A stretch of 64,000 nt of DNA, from the NCBI RefSeq assembly GCF_001514305.1, contig NZ_KQ949087.1, positions 62,625 through 126,624 on the forward strand, given 5' to 3'. The notes beneath the pieces were generated by a model, which saw only the letters and a list, made by a program, of their open reading frames with translations, had not been told where the DNA came from and ran no database searches. Every line of letters starts with the position of its first letter. Position 1 is the stretch's first letter. This document shows, piece by piece, positions 1 through 8,831 of this stretch. This DNA comes from Streptomyces dysideae. Lineage in GTDB: Bacteria; Actinomycetota; Actinomycetes; Streptomycetales; Streptomycetaceae. The position numbers and the translations under genes were made by a program.

Positions 1-126
1 ACCACGCTGGACGCCGTGATCGCCGAGATCGCCGCCTCGCGGCTCACCGAGCGCGGCGCCACGCGCGCCGACGACAAGCTCTCCGAGGCCGCGATGGAAG
101 ACCGCAAGCGCGAGGGGTACTTCTAA
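1..126 (+). CDS. cysD: Sulfate adenylyltransferase subunit 2, C-terminal end (partial)
   Basis: Only the last 41 codons lie in the window; the frame is open from base 1 to the TAA at 124-126. The tail ends in EDRKREGYF, the usual end of CysD. CysD is the ATP-pyrophosphatase half of ATP sulfurylase, which makes adenylylsulfate from sulfate and ATP with energy from the GTPase CysN. The cysN start follows two bases after this stop, so the pair is an operon running in from the left. The catalytic part is outside the window and cannot be judged. Confidence 0.93.
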   Translation, partial: TTLDAVIAEIAASRLTERGATRADDKLSEAAMEDRKREGYF

Positions 127-128
127 GC

Positions 129-1463
129 ATGAGCACGATCACGCCCGAGGAACTCTCGGCCACCACCCTGCTGCGGTTCGCCACCGCCGGCTCCGTCGAC
201 GACGGCAAGTCCACGCTCGTCGGACGGCTCCTGCACGACTCCAAGTCGATCCTCACGGACCAGCTGGAGGCCGTGGAGCGCGCCTCGGCGAGCCGCGGCC
301 AGGAGGGTCCGGACCTCGCCCTGCTGACGGACGGCCTGCGCGCCGAGCGCGAGCAGGGCATCACGATCGACGTGGCGTACCGTTACTTCGCCACGCCCCG
401 GCGCCGGTTCATCCTCGCCGACACGCCCGGCCATGTGCAGTACACCCGCAACATGGTGACGGGTGCCTCCACGGCCGAGCTGACGGTGATCCTGGTCGAC
501 GCGCGCAACGGCGTCGTCGAGCAGACCCGCCGGCACGCCGCCCTCGCCGCGCTGCTGCGGGTGCCGCACGTGGTGCTCGCCGTCAACAAGATGGACCTGG
601 TCGAGTACAAGGAGTCCGTGTTCGCGGCGATCGCCGAGGAGTTCACCGCGTACGCGCTCGAGCTGGGCGTCCCGGAGGTCACCGCGATCCCGATCTCGGC
701 GCTCGCCGGTGACAACGTGGTGGAGCCGTCCGCGAACATGGACTGGTACGGCGGGCCGACCGTCCTGGAGCACCTGGAGACGGTTCCGGTCGCCCACGAC
801 CTGAGCCACTGCCACGCCCGGCTGCCCGTGCAGTACGTGATCCGCCCGCAGACCGCCGAGCACCCCGACTACCGGGGCTACGCCGGCCAGATCGCCGCCG
901 GTTCGTTCCGCGTCGGCGAGCAGGTCACGGTGCTGCCGTCCGGCCGCTCGACGAAGATCTCCGGCATCGACCTGCTGGGCAAGCCGGTCGACGTCGCCTG
1001 GACCACGCAGTCGGTGACCGTCCTGCTGGAGGACGACATCGACATCTCGCGCGGCGACCTGATCGTGCCCAGCAAGGACGCGCCGCCGACCACGCAGGAC
1101 ATCGAGGCGACCGTCTGCCATGTGGCCGACGCCCCGCTGACCGTCGGACACCGGGTGCTGCTGAAGCACGGCACCCGGACGGTGAAGGCGATCGTCAAGG
1201 ACATCCCGTCCCGGCTCACGCTCGACGACCTGTCCCTGCACCCGCACCCGGGACAGCTCGTCGCCAACGACATCGGCCGGGTGAAGGTCCGTACCGCCGA
1301 GCCGCTGCCGGTCGACTCCTACGCCGACTCGCGGCGCACGGGCTCGTTCATCCTGATCGACCCGAACGACGGCACGACCCTCACCGCGGGCATGGTCGGC
1401 GAGTCCTTCGCCGCGCCGGAGCCGGTCAAGGACGGGACCGACGACGACGGCTGGGACTTCTGA
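129..1463 (+). CDS. cysN: Sulfate adenylyltransferase subunit 1 (GTPase)
   Basis: A 444-aa protein starting at ATG two bases after the cysD stop. It has a complete translation-factor-type GTPase domain: G1 GSVDDGKST near residue 22, G3 DTPGHVQYTRNM near residue 98, and G4 NKMD near residue 152. Elongation-factor-like beta-barrel domains follow. CysN couples GTP hydrolysis to adenylylsulfate formation by CysD in cytosolic sulfate assimilation. The length is that of a stand-alone CysN with no APS kinase fused, so a separate cysC is expected upstream, outside the window. The downstream sulfonate importer and siroheme gene fit a sulfur-acquisition operon. Identity is secure. Confidence 0.96.
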   Translation: MSTITPEELSATTLLRFATAGSVDDGKSTLVGRLLHDSKSILTDQLEAVERASASRGQEGPDLALLTDGLRAEREQGITIDVAYRYFATPRRRFILADTPGHVQYTRNMVTGASTAELTVILVDARNGVVEQTRRHAALAALLRVPHVVLAVNKMDLVEYKESVFAAIAEEFTAYALELGVPEVTAIPISALAGDNVVEPSANMDWYGGPTVLEHLETVPVAHDLSHCHARLPVQYVIRPQTAEHPDYRGYAGQIAAGSFRVGEQVTVLPSGRSTKISGIDLLGKPVDVAWTTQSVTVLLEDDIDISRGDLIVPSKDAPPTTQDIEATVCHVADAPLTVGHRVLLKHGTRTVKAIVKDIPSRLTLDDLSLHPHPGQLVANDIGRVKVRTAEPLPVDSYADSRRTGSFILIDPNDGTTLTAGMVGESFAAPEPVKDGTDDDGWDF

Positions 1464-1684
1464 GGATGAACTCCACCGACTACTACTCCACGTTCGCGAA
1501 GGAGGGCGGCCGCGTCGGCAGCGGTGCTCTCGGGAGCGGGCAGGGCGGGGTGGCGCGATGTGCGCGCTGACGTACGCGCACCGCATGCGCGCCCCCGCCT
1601 CCCGCAACCGAAGACCTGCCGACCCCCCGGCCACGGCCTGAGACACCAGCCGTGACCGCCGGGCCTCCGAGAGGAACACCTCCC
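1464..1684 (+). other. Gap between cysN and the transporter operon with two tiny overlapping ORFs
   Basis: These 221 bases separate cysN from the lipoprotein gene. Two small ORFs can be read. One runs ATG 1466 to TGA 1570 (34 aa, beginning MNSTDYYS) three bases after the cysN stop. The other runs ATG 1558 to TGA 1641 (27 aa, beginning MCALTYAHRMRAP). Neither has a convincing ribosome site of its own or a Cys-Cys stalling motif like those in cysteine-responsive leaders. They may be leader peptides for the importer or chance ORFs. I see no clear terminator. Confidence 0.25.
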
Positions 1685-2788
1685 GTGCCTGCCAAACCCG
1701 CCCTGCGCCGCGGCCTCGCGGTCCTGGCCGCCCTGCCACTGCTCGCCCTCGCGGGCTGCGGCTACGGCTCCCAGGCCAAGGACGACGACACCGTGAAGGT
1801 GGCCGCCGGGGCGAAGAAGACCGACGGTCTCGACTCCGTCAAGATCGGCTACTTCGGCAATCTGACCCACGCGACCGCGCTGGTGGGCATGCAGAAGGGC
1901 TTCTTCCAGAAGGAGCTCGGCGCCACCGAGGTCAAGCCCGCCGTCTTCAACGCCGGCCCGTCCGAGATCGAGGCGCTCAACTCCCGGTCGATCGACATCG
2001 GCTGGATCGGTCCCTCCCCGGCGATCAACGGCTACACCAAGGCGAGCGGCAAGAACCTGCGGATCATCGGCGGCTCGGCGTCCGGCGGCGTGAAGCTCGT
2101 CGTCAACCCGGACAAGATCAAGTCGCTGGGGGACGTCAAGGGCAAGCGGATCGCGACCCCGCAGCTCGGCAACACCCAGGACGTGGCGTTCCTCAACTGG
2201 GTCGCGGAGCAGGGCTGGAAGGTCGACGCGCAGAGCGGCAGGGGCGACGTCACGGTCGTCCGCAGCGACAACAAGGTCACCCCGGACGCCTTCAAGGCCG
2301 GTTCCGTCGACGGCGCCTGGGTGCCGGAGCCGACCGCATCGAAGCTGGTCGCCGAGGGCGGCAAGGTGCTGCTGGACGAGTCGGCGCTGTGGCCCGACAG
2401 GAAGTTCGTGATCACGAACATCATCGTGCGGCAGGACTTCCTGAAGGAGCACCCGAAGGCCGTCGAGGCGGTGCTGAGGGCCTCGGCCGAGACCAACAAG
2501 TGGATCAACGCCAATCCGGACGAGGCGAAGGCCGCGGCGAACGAGCAGCTGGCGACCGACTCAGGCAAGGCGCTGCCCTCCGACGTCCTCGACCCGGCCT
2601 GGGAGTCGATCCAGATCACCGACGACCCGCTGGCCGCCACCCTCGACACCCAGGCCGAGCACGCGGTGAAGGCGGGCCTGCTGGACAAGCCCGACCTGAA
2701 GGGCATCTACGACCTCACCCTGCTGAACAAGATCCGCAAGGCGGAGGGCGAGAGCACCTTCGACGACGCCGGTCTCGGCGCGAGCTGA
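1685..2788 (+). CDS. ssuA: Sulfonate/taurine-type ABC transporter substrate-binding lipoprotein
   Basis: A 367-aa exported protein. I chose GTG 1685 because the open frame from 1652 would put extra residues before a clean lipoprotein signal: positively charged start, hydrophobic core, and lipobox LAGC near residue 25. The body has the two-lobed periplasmic-binding fold of the SsuA/NrtA family (KIGYFGNLTHA near residue 50, then an ELG region and LGDVKGKRIATPQLG). It should capture aliphatic sulfonates or a similar organosulfur compound at the membrane and deliver it to the permease encoded two genes downstream. The position behind cysDN and before a siroheme gene supports sulfur over nitrate. 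The exact ligand cannot be read from sequence. Confidence 0.85.
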   Translation: MPAKPALRRGLAVLAALPLLALAGCGYGSQAKDDDTVKVAAGAKKTDGLDSVKIGYFGNLTHATALVGMQKGFFQKELGATEVKPAVFNAGPSEIEALNSRSIDIGWIGPSPAINGYTKASGKNLRIIGGSASGGVKLVVNPDKIKSLGDVKGKRIATPQLGNTQDVAFLNWVAEQGWKVDAQSGRGDVTVVRSDNKVTPDAFKAGSVDGAWVPEPTASKLVAEGGKVLLDESALWPDRKFVITNIIVRQDFLKEHPKAVEAVLRASAETNKWINANPDEAKAAANEQLATDSGKALPSDVLDPAWESIQITDDPLAATLDTQAEHAVKAGLLDKPDLKGIYDLTLLNKIRKAEGESTFDDAGLGAS

Positions 2789-2826
2789 ACCCGATCCCGA
2801 TGACTACATCCCAGGAGGTGACGACC

Positions 2827-3615
2827 ATGGCCACCACCCTCGCCAAGGCCGCCGACGGCACCGAGGTCGCCGAGCACGCCGCCCGGATCGAGCACGTCTC
2901 GAAGTCGTTCGCGGGCCCCGCCGGGCAGCAGCTCGTGCTGGACGACATCAGCATCGATGTCGCGCCCGGCGAGTTCGTCACCCTCCTGGGCGCCTCGGGC
3001 TGCGGCAAGTCCACGCTGCTCAACCTGGTGGCGGGGCTCGACAAGCCCAGCGCCGGCACGATCACCACGGACGGCCGCCCGGCGCTGATGTTCCAGGAGC
3101 ACGCCCTGTTCCCGTGGCTGACCGCGGGCAAGAACATCGAACTCGCCCTGCGTCTGAGGGGGGTTCCGAAGAACGACCGGCGCGAGAAGGCGGAGGCGCT
3201 GCTCGAACTCGTCCGGCTGAAGGGCGCGTACGGCAAGCGCGTCCACGAACTGTCCGGCGGTATGCGGCAGCGCGTCGCGATGGCCCGGGCGCTCGCCCAG
3301 GAGAGCAAGCTGCTCCTGATGGACGAGCCGTTCGCGGCGCTCGACGCCATCACCCGGGACGTGCTGCACGACGAGCTCACCCGGATCTGGGAGGAGACCG
3401 GGCTGTCCGTCCTCTTCGTCACGCACAACGTGCGCGAGGCGGTACGGCTCGCCCAGCGCGTCATCCTGCTTTCCTCCCGGCCCGGCCGGATCGCCCGCGA
3501 GTGGACCGTCGGCATCCCGCAGCCGCGCCGCATCGAGGACGCCCCCGTGGCGGAACTGTCCGTCGAGATCACCGAAGTACTGCGTGGGGAGATCCGCCGC
3601 CATGGCCAGCACTGA
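2827..3615 (+). CDS. ssuB: Sulfonate-type ABC transporter ATP-binding protein
   Basis: A 262-aa ATPase. The start at ATG 2827 is fixed by an excellent ribosome site, AGGAGGTG at 2813-2820; the frame is open further upstream, but that part overlaps the substrate-binding gene. All ABC motifs are present: Walker A GASGCGKST near residue 56, Q-loop FQEHALFPW, signature LSGGMRQR, Walker B LLLMDEPFAALD, and switch VTHNVREA. It powers uptake with the adjacent permease on the cytosolic face. Its end overlaps the permease start by 14 bases, indicating translational coupling. Confidence 0.93.
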   Translation: MATTLAKAADGTEVAEHAARIEHVSKSFAGPAGQQLVLDDISIDVAPGEFVTLLGASGCGKSTLLNLVAGLDKPSAGTITTDGRPALMFQEHALFPWLTAGKNIELALRLRGVPKNDRREKAEALLELVRLKGAYGKRVHELSGGMRQRVAMARALAQESKLLLMDEPFAALDAITRDVLHDELTRIWEETGLSVLFVTHNVREAVRLAQRVILLSSRPGRIAREWTVGIPQPRRIEDAPVAELSVEITEVLRGEIRRHGQH

Positions 3616-4510
3616 CACCAAGTCGACCGACGCGCGAGGCGAGGACAGCAGCTCCTCCCTGGCCGGCCTGGAGGCGGGCCTGGACGCCCTGGAGTCGTCG
3701 GTCACCGGGCGGACGCCCTTCCGGCAGACCTTCACCCAGAAGATCCTGCCGCCGCTCCTCGCGATCGCGGTGGTCCTCGCCGTCTGGCAGGGGCTGGTCA
3801 CCTTCAAGATCGTCGACGATCCGAGCCGGCTGCCCTCGCCGGGCGCCGTGTGGGACGTCGTCCACCAGTCGTGGCTGGAAGGCACGCTGCTCGGCTACAT
3901 CTGGACCAGCGTCTCGCGCGGCCTGCTGGGCTTCCTGTTCGCCCTCGCCATCGGCACCCCGCTGGGTCTGCTGGTGGCCCGGGTGAAGTTCGTGCGCGCG
4001 GCGATCGGCCCGATCCTGTCCGGCCTGCAGTCGCTGCCGTCGGTGGCCTGGGTGCCGCCGGCCGTGATCTGGCTGGGCCTGAACAACCAGATGATGTACG
4101 CGGTGATCCTGCTCGGCGCCGTGCCGTCCATCGCCAACGGCCTGGTCTCCGGCGTCGACCAGGTGCCGCCGCTGTTCCTGCGGGCGGGCCGCACGATGGG
4201 CGCGACGGGGATGAAGGGCACCTGGTTCATCACGCTGCCGGCCGCGCTGCCCGGCTATGTGGCCGGTCTGAAGCAGGGCTGGGCGTTCTCCTGGCGCTCC
4301 CTGATGGCCGCCGAGATCATCGCGTCCTTCCCCGACCTGGGCGTGGGCCTTGGCCAGTTGCTGGAGAACGGCCGCAACGCCTCCGACATGGCCATGGTCT
4401 TCGAGGCCATCCTGCTCATCCTGGTCGTCGGCATCGCGATCGACCTGCTGATCTTCAGCCCGCTGGAGCGGTGGGTGCTGCGCAGCCGCGGTCTGCTGGT
4501 GAAGGGCTGA
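3602..4510 (+). CDS. ssuC: Sulfonate-type ABC transporter permease
   Basis: A 302-aa inner-membrane protein of the binding-protein-dependent permease family. ATG 3602 overlaps the ATPase gene by 14 bases; a GTG at 3584 is possible but deeper in that gene. An N-terminal cytoplasmic stretch of about 50 residues rich in Asp and Ser precedes roughly six membrane segments. A coupling-helix (EAA-like) region lies around RAGRTMGATGMKGTWF, near residue 197. It forms the channel for the lipoprotein and ATPase encoded just before it. The stop is six bases before the next gene. Confidence 0.92.
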   Translation: MASTDTKSTDARGEDSSSSLAGLEAGLDALESSVTGRTPFRQTFTQKILPPLLAIAVVLAVWQGLVTFKIVDDPSRLPSPGAVWDVVHQSWLEGTLLGYIWTSVSRGLLGFLFALAIGTPLGLLVARVKFVRAAIGPILSGLQSLPSVAWVPPAVIWLGLNNQMMYAVILLGAVPSIANGLVSGVDQVPPLFLRAGRTMGATGMKGTWFITLPAALPGYVAGLKQGWAFSWRSLMAAEIIASFPDLGVGLGQLLENGRNASDMAMVFEAILLILVVGIAIDLLIFSPLERWVLRSRGLLVKG

Positions 4511-4516
4511 ACTCAT

Positions 4517-5257
4517 ATGCGCCAGAAGCCGGTTCTTCTCGTCATCGCCCACGGCAGCCGTGACCCGCGGCACGCCGCGACGGTGCACGCCCTGGTACGC
4601 CGGGTGCGCTCGCTGCGCCCCGGCGTACGGGTGGAGACCGGCTTCCTGGACTTCAACATCCCCTCCGTACAGGGGGTCCTGGAGTCCCTGGCGGCGGAGG
4701 GCGTCCGTGACGTCGTGGCGCTCCCCCTCCTCCTGACGCGCGCCTTCCACGCGAAGGCGGACATCCCGGCGGTCCTGCGGGACGCGCCGCCACAGCTGCG
4801 GATCCGGCAGGCGGAGGTGCTCGGCCCGGCGCCGCTGCTGCTGTCCGCGCTGGAACGGCGGCTGTACGAGGCGGGGCTGACGTCCGCCGACAAGTCCTCG
4901 ACCGGGGTCGTGCTGGCCTCGGCGGGGTCCACCGACCCGGAGGCGATCGCAGTGATCGCCGACATCGCGCGGGAGTGGTGGCACACCGGTTGGTGCGCCG
5001 TGCGGCCTGCGTTCGCCTCCGCCGCTCTGCCCCGCACCGAGGACGCGGTACGGGAGTTGCGTGCCCTCGGCTGTGAGCGGGTCGCCGTCGCGCCGTACGT
5101 CCTGGCACCCGGCTTCCTCCCGGACCGCATCGCGCGGGGCGCGGCCGGGGCCGACGTCCTCGCCGACGTGCTCGGTGCGGCGCCGGAAGTGGCGCGGGTG
5201 CTGCTGGAGCGGTACGACGCGGCCCGGGTGCCGGTGCTGACGGCCGTCGGGGCCTGA
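4517..5257 (+). CDS. Sirohydrochlorin chelatase (CbiX/SirB family)
   Basis: A 246-aa protein made of two similar CbiX-like halves. The first has VIAHGSRDPR near residue 8 and FHAKADIP near residue 77; the second has ASAGSTDPEA and APYVLAPGFLPDRI. The family inserts Fe2+ (siroheme) or Co2+ (cobalamin) into sirohydrochlorin, with conserved His residues binding the metal. Placed at the end of a sulfate/sulfonate operon, the likely role is making siroheme for assimilatory sulfite reductase. It starts six bases after the permease stop. The choice between Fe and Co is inferred from context only. Confidence 0.88.
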   Translation: MRQKPVLLVIAHGSRDPRHAATVHALVRRVRSLRPGVRVETGFLDFNIPSVQGVLESLAAEGVRDVVALPLLLTRAFHAKADIPAVLRDAPPQLRIRQAEVLGPAPLLLSALERRLYEAGLTSADKSSTGVVLASAGSTDPEAIAVIADIAREWWHTGWCAVRPAFASAALPRTEDAVRELRALGCERVAVAPYVLAPGFLPDRIARGAAGADVLADVLGAAPEVARVLLERYDAARVPVLTAVGA

Positions 5258-5372
5258 ACGTCACTTCTCCCCAACGGGTCCGACCTGCTCGGATTCCGAA
5301 AAAACTCCTCCCCGCCGCCCGGGGATCTGCTGGGATGGTCCCTCGAAGTCCGAGCGGGGGAGCACAGTACAC

Positions 5373-7577
5373 GTGGCGGGTCGGGAGTTCGGGCATCACC
5401 TGGGGCTGCCCCGGGCGCTCTCCGGGCTGCCGCTCAGCCCGCTCGTCCCCGGCTACGGCGCCCTCGCCGCCGCCCAGCACACGGCGGGCCTACGGCATGT
5501 CGGCGAGGCCCTCGCGCCCGCGGGCGTCGGGCTGGGCGTCCTCGACGGGCTGTACGTGCCGTCCGGTCCGCGTGGCCGACGGCGGGTGGACGGTGCGTTA
5601 CTGGACGACCTCGCCCGTGCCGCGTCCCCGTCGGCCGCCGTCGCGGGGCTGCTGGCGGAGGCGTACCGGCGTGATCCGCAGGCGCCGCGCCGGATCGTGC
5701 TGTACCAGCTGATCGGGCTGCTGCAGGACCGTCCCCTGGCTGAACGCCCGTGTACCGCCGCCGAGTTGGGGGTGCACCCCGAGGAGACGGCCGGACTGGT
5801 GGCGGCGACCCGGCTGCGGCCCGTCCTGGACCGACGGCAGCGCGACGCCGCCGAGGGCCTCGCCGACGCCTGGGAACAGCACCGGCTGCATCGCGTGCGC
5901 GCCCTGCTGGAGCGGCTCCCGAAGGGCGGCGGCGATCCGGCGCTGGACGGGCTGCGGGCCGCCCTGACCGCCCGGCTGGACATCGTCGAAGCGGCCCTGC
6001 TCGCGGCGCGGGAGGCCATGGTGCGCGGGGAAGCGGAGGCCGCCACCGAGGCGTGTCTGCGCGCCCTGCACGAGGCCGCCGACGACCGGCGGGCGCTGCG
6101 CGCACTGGTACGGGCTCACACGCCCCGAGCCGGACACGCCGCTCCCCTGCACACCGAACTCGCCCCGGAACATGTCGCGTTGAGCTGGCGGGACACCGGC
6201 ACCGAGGGCTACGGCGACTGGCGGCTGCTGTGCCTGTACCGCGATGCGCAGGGCGTGCCGAAGGTCCGTGAGGTGGCCGCGCGGGGCCTCGCCGCCCGGG
6301 ACACGGCCGTCGCTCTCGGCAGCACCGTCCGCTACGCCGCACTCCCCCAGCGCGACGGGCGTGCCGCCGGTCCGCCGGTCGTCTCGCACCAAGTGCTGGT
6401 CGCCCCCGAGGTCACCGGGCTGACCCTGACCGACGGGCCCCGGCGCGTCGAGGGCTCCTGGCAACGGCCGCCGGGCGCCGCCGAGGTGACCGTCGAGCAC
6501 ACCGGACCGGACGGCACCACCGGACAACTCCCCTCCGGACCAACCGGATTCACCGCCTCCGGCCTGCCCACCGGCGCCCACGCCTTCCGCGTCGTCTGCC
6601 ACTACCGGGCCCCCGGCGGCACCCTCGTCCCCTCCTCCGGCGTCCGCGCCACCCGCGGCGTCCACCCCTGGCCCGAACCGGTCCGCACCCTCACCGCCCG
6701 CCCCGACGGCGACGCCCTGCGGTTCGACTGGACTGGCGCGCAGGGCGCCGAGGTCCGGCTGCTGCGGTGGCCCGGCGAGATCCCCGCGCCCGGCACCGAA
6801 CTGCGCACCGACGAACTGCCGGTACGGCTGGACCAGGGCGGGCCGCTGCTCCGGCTCCCCGCCGGGTACGCCCGGGTCGCCGCCGTCGCCGTGCTCGGCG
6901 AGCGCGCGCTGGCCGGTCCCGCGGTCGACGTCGAGGCGCTGCGCCCGGTGACCGGGCTCGCCGCCCACCGGCTCCCGGACGGTCAGGCCGAGATCACCCT
7001 CGACTGGCCCGACGGCGCCGGTCATCTCATCCTGACCTGGGAGTCCCTGACCTCCTCGAACGGAGAGGCGGCCGGCGGGGAACGGACCGTCACCGCGCAC
7101 GCCTTCCGGCGCGGCGGACTGCGGCTGCCCGTCGGCCCGGGCGGCGTACGGATCCGGGCCGCTGTCGCTCCCCAGGCGCCCGGCGCGGTCGTCGTACCGG
7201 CGACGACCGCCGAGGCGCTGCTGCCGCCGGACGCGGCCATCGGCTACCAACTCGTCCGCCCGCCCAGGAAGTTCCTCGGCCGGGGTGGTGGCCGTACGCT
7301 GCTGCGGGTCACCCTCTCCGCTCCCGGGGGCCATCCGTCCGTCCCCGAGTTCGTGTGCGTCGCCCGCAGCGGTACGATGCGCCCCCGCAGCGCCACCGAC
7401 GGCACCACCCTGCTGCGGATCCCCGGCACCCACCTGACCCGGCACGGCACCGTCGAGCAGGAACTGCCGACCGCGCCCTGCCCCGCCCCGTACACCCTGC
7501 GCGGCTTCCTGCTGGGAGAGCACGCCGCCGCCGTCCGCCTCGAAGAACCGTCCCCCGCGACCCTGGTGGTGCGCTGA
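5373..7577 (+). CDS. Uncharacterised helical plus beta-repeat protein, first gene of GTPase operon
   Basis: A 734-aa cytosolic-looking protein with no signal peptide or membrane segment, starting at GTG 5373 behind a G-rich ribosome site. Residues 1 to about 250 are Ala/Leu-rich and helical. Residues about 260 to 640 read as several fibronectin-III-like beta units (repeated patterns such as VTGLTLTDGPRRVEGSW and VRTLTARPDGDALRFDW). The last 90 residues are another beta domain. No enzyme motif is visible. Codon 76 (5598-5600) is TTA, the rare leucine codon read by the bldA tRNA in Streptomyces. It stands first in an operon of GTPases, so it may be a scaffold or target-recognition subunit, but the function is unknown. 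Confidence 0.8.
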   Translation: MAGREFGHHLGLPRALSGLPLSPLVPGYGALAAAQHTAGLRHVGEALAPAGVGLGVLDGLYVPSGPRGRRRVDGALLDDLARAASPSAAVAGLLAEAYRRDPQAPRRIVLYQLIGLLQDRPLAERPCTAAELGVHPEETAGLVAATRLRPVLDRRQRDAAEGLADAWEQHRLHRVRALLERLPKGGGDPALDGLRAALTARLDIVEAALLAAREAMVRGEAEAATEACLRALHEAADDRRALRALVRAHTPRAGHAAPLHTELAPEHVALSWRDTGTEGYGDWRLLCLYRDAQGVPKVREVAARGLAARDTAVALGSTVRYAALPQRDGRAAGPPVVSHQVLVAPEVTGLTLTDGPRRVEGSWQRPPGAAEVTVEHTGPDGTTGQLPSGPTGFTASGLPTGAHAFRVVCHYRAPGGTLVPSSGVRATRGVHPWPEPVRTLTARPDGDALRFDWTGAQGAEVRLLRWPGEIPAPGTELRTDELPVRLDQGGPLLRLPAGYARVAAVAVLGERALAGPAVDVEALRPVTGLAAHRLPDGQAEITLDWPDGAGHLILTWESLTSSNGEAAGGERTVTAHAFRRGGLRLPVGPGGVRIRAAVAPQAPGAVVVPATTAEALLPPDAAIGYQLVRPPRKFLGRGGGRTLLRVTLSAPGGHPSVPEFVCVARSGTMRPRSATDGTTLLRIPGTHLTRHGTVEQELPTAPCPAPYTLRGFLLGEHAAAVRLEEPSPATLVVR

Positions 7578-7580
7578 GCC

Positions 7581-8831
7581 ATGACGACCGTGATCTGCCC
7601 GTACTGCTTCGACCGCGCACCGGCGGCCAAGCTGCCCTACCGCTGTCTGATGACCCCGAGCGGCGTCCGCGGCGGTACGCCCTGCGGTCCCGAACGCGAC
7701 GACGTCTGGGCCGGGTTCATGGGCCCGAGCGTGCCCCCGGCGGCCCGGATGCGCGGCCCCGTGTTCAGCCCGGCGCGCAACGTCGCCGCGCTCACGGCCG
7801 GGCTGCGCGGCGGCGGCAGCAGCGTGCCCTGTCCCGGCTGCGGGGTGTCCACGCCGGTGCGGGTGTGCCGGTCCTGCCACAGCGACCTGCCCAGCGACTA
7901 CTGCGACCAGGACAGCCGCATCATCGCGCTGGTCGGTGCGAAGGCCTCCGGCAAGAGCACCTATGTGTCCGTCCTCGTCAACGAGTTGAACCAGCGGGTC
8001 GGGCAGGCCTACCACGCCGTGCTGGCGGCGATGGGGCAGTCCACCCAGCAGCGCGACAAGGAGATGGCCGAGGACCTGTACGACCGGCTGCGGCTGCCGG
8101 ACGCCACCAGACCGGCCGCCCTCGGCTTCAACGACCCGCTGCTGTACCGGCTCAGCGTGCCGCGCCGCGGCCGGCTGGGCTCCGGCACCCGGCACACCAC
8201 GCTGGTGTTCTTCGACGCGGCCGGCGAGGACCTCGCGGGCGCCGAGGCGATGGACCGCTACACCCGCTACCTGAGCGCCGCCGACGGCATAGTCCTGCTG
8301 GTCGACCCGCTCCAACTCGGCTCCGTACGGGACCGGTTGCCGATCCACGACGGTCCTCCGCTGCCCGTCGTGGAGACCCCGCCGCAGCAGATCGCCGCCG
8401 ACCTCGCGGCGCAGCTGCGCGCCCACGGCAAGGGCGGCTCGCGCGGCCGGGTGACCACGCCCATCGCGGTGGCCGTCACCAAGACCGACATGCTCAAGCC
8501 GCTGCTCGACCCGCATTCGCCGCTGCTCGCCAACGCCTCGCACACCGACGGCGCGTTCGACCAGGACGACCGGCTCGCCGTGCACGAGGAGATCCGGTCC
8601 CTGATGGCGGACTGGGACTCGGGGGCGCTGGTCCGGCAACTGGAGTTGGACTTCGCCGAGTTGTCACTGTTCGGGCTGTCGGCGCTGGGGGCACCACCGC
8701 CCGCCGACGCGCCGGCCGACGTACCGAAATCGGGGCCGCGGCCGATCCGGGTGGAGGATCCGCTGCTGTGGCTGCTGGCCCGGCGCGGACTGCTGCCGGT
8801 CCGCACCGCGGGGAAGGGACGAGTCAAGTGA
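7581..8831 (+). CDS. Zinc-ribbon TRAFAC-like GTPase (double-GTPase system component)
   Basis: A 416-aa protein starting three bases after the previous stop. N-terminal CPYC and CPGCG...CRSC motifs (residues 6-9 and about 84-100) form two zinc ribbons. A P-loop NTPase follows, with Walker A GAKASGKST near residue 119, Walker B FFDAAGED near residue 210, and a TKTD specificity motif near residue 300, which points to GTP. No membrane segment is seen. Proteins of this architecture belong, as I recall, to the DO-GTPase families found beside GAP1 proteins in bacterial conflict or regulatory operons. It overlaps the next gene by four bases (GTGA). The role is probably a GTP-dependent switch; its effector is unknown. 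Confidence 0.85.
   Translation: MTTVICPYCFDRAPAAKLPYRCLMTPSGVRGGTPCGPERDDVWAGFMGPSVPPAARMRGPVFSPARNVAALTAGLRGGGSSVPCPGCGVSTPVRVCRSCHSDLPSDYCDQDSRIIALVGAKASGKSTYVSVLVNELNQRVGQAYHAVLAAMGQSTQQRDKEMAEDLYDRLRLPDATRPAALGFNDPLLYRLSVPRRGRLGSGTRHTTLVFFDAAGEDLAGAEAMDRYTRYLSAADGIVLLVDPLQLGSVRDRLPIHDGPPLPVVETPPQQIAADLAAQLRAHGKGGSRGRVTTPIAVAVTKTDMLKPLLDPHSPLLANASHTDGAFDQDDRLAVHEEIRSLMADWDSGALVRQLELDFAELSLFGLSALGAPPPADAPADVPKSGPRPIRVEDPLLWLLARRGLLPVRTAGKGRVK

Noticed and set aside
123..1739. Long minus-strand ORFs opposite cysN and many other genes
   Set aside because: They are antisense shadows produced by high GC content; the plus-strand genes have clear motifs and the shadows have none.
6767..8827. Upstream extension of the GAP1-like frame
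   Set aside because: This part overlaps two genes with strong motifs and is Arg/Pro-rich nonsense; the GTGA overlap at 8828 fixes the real start.
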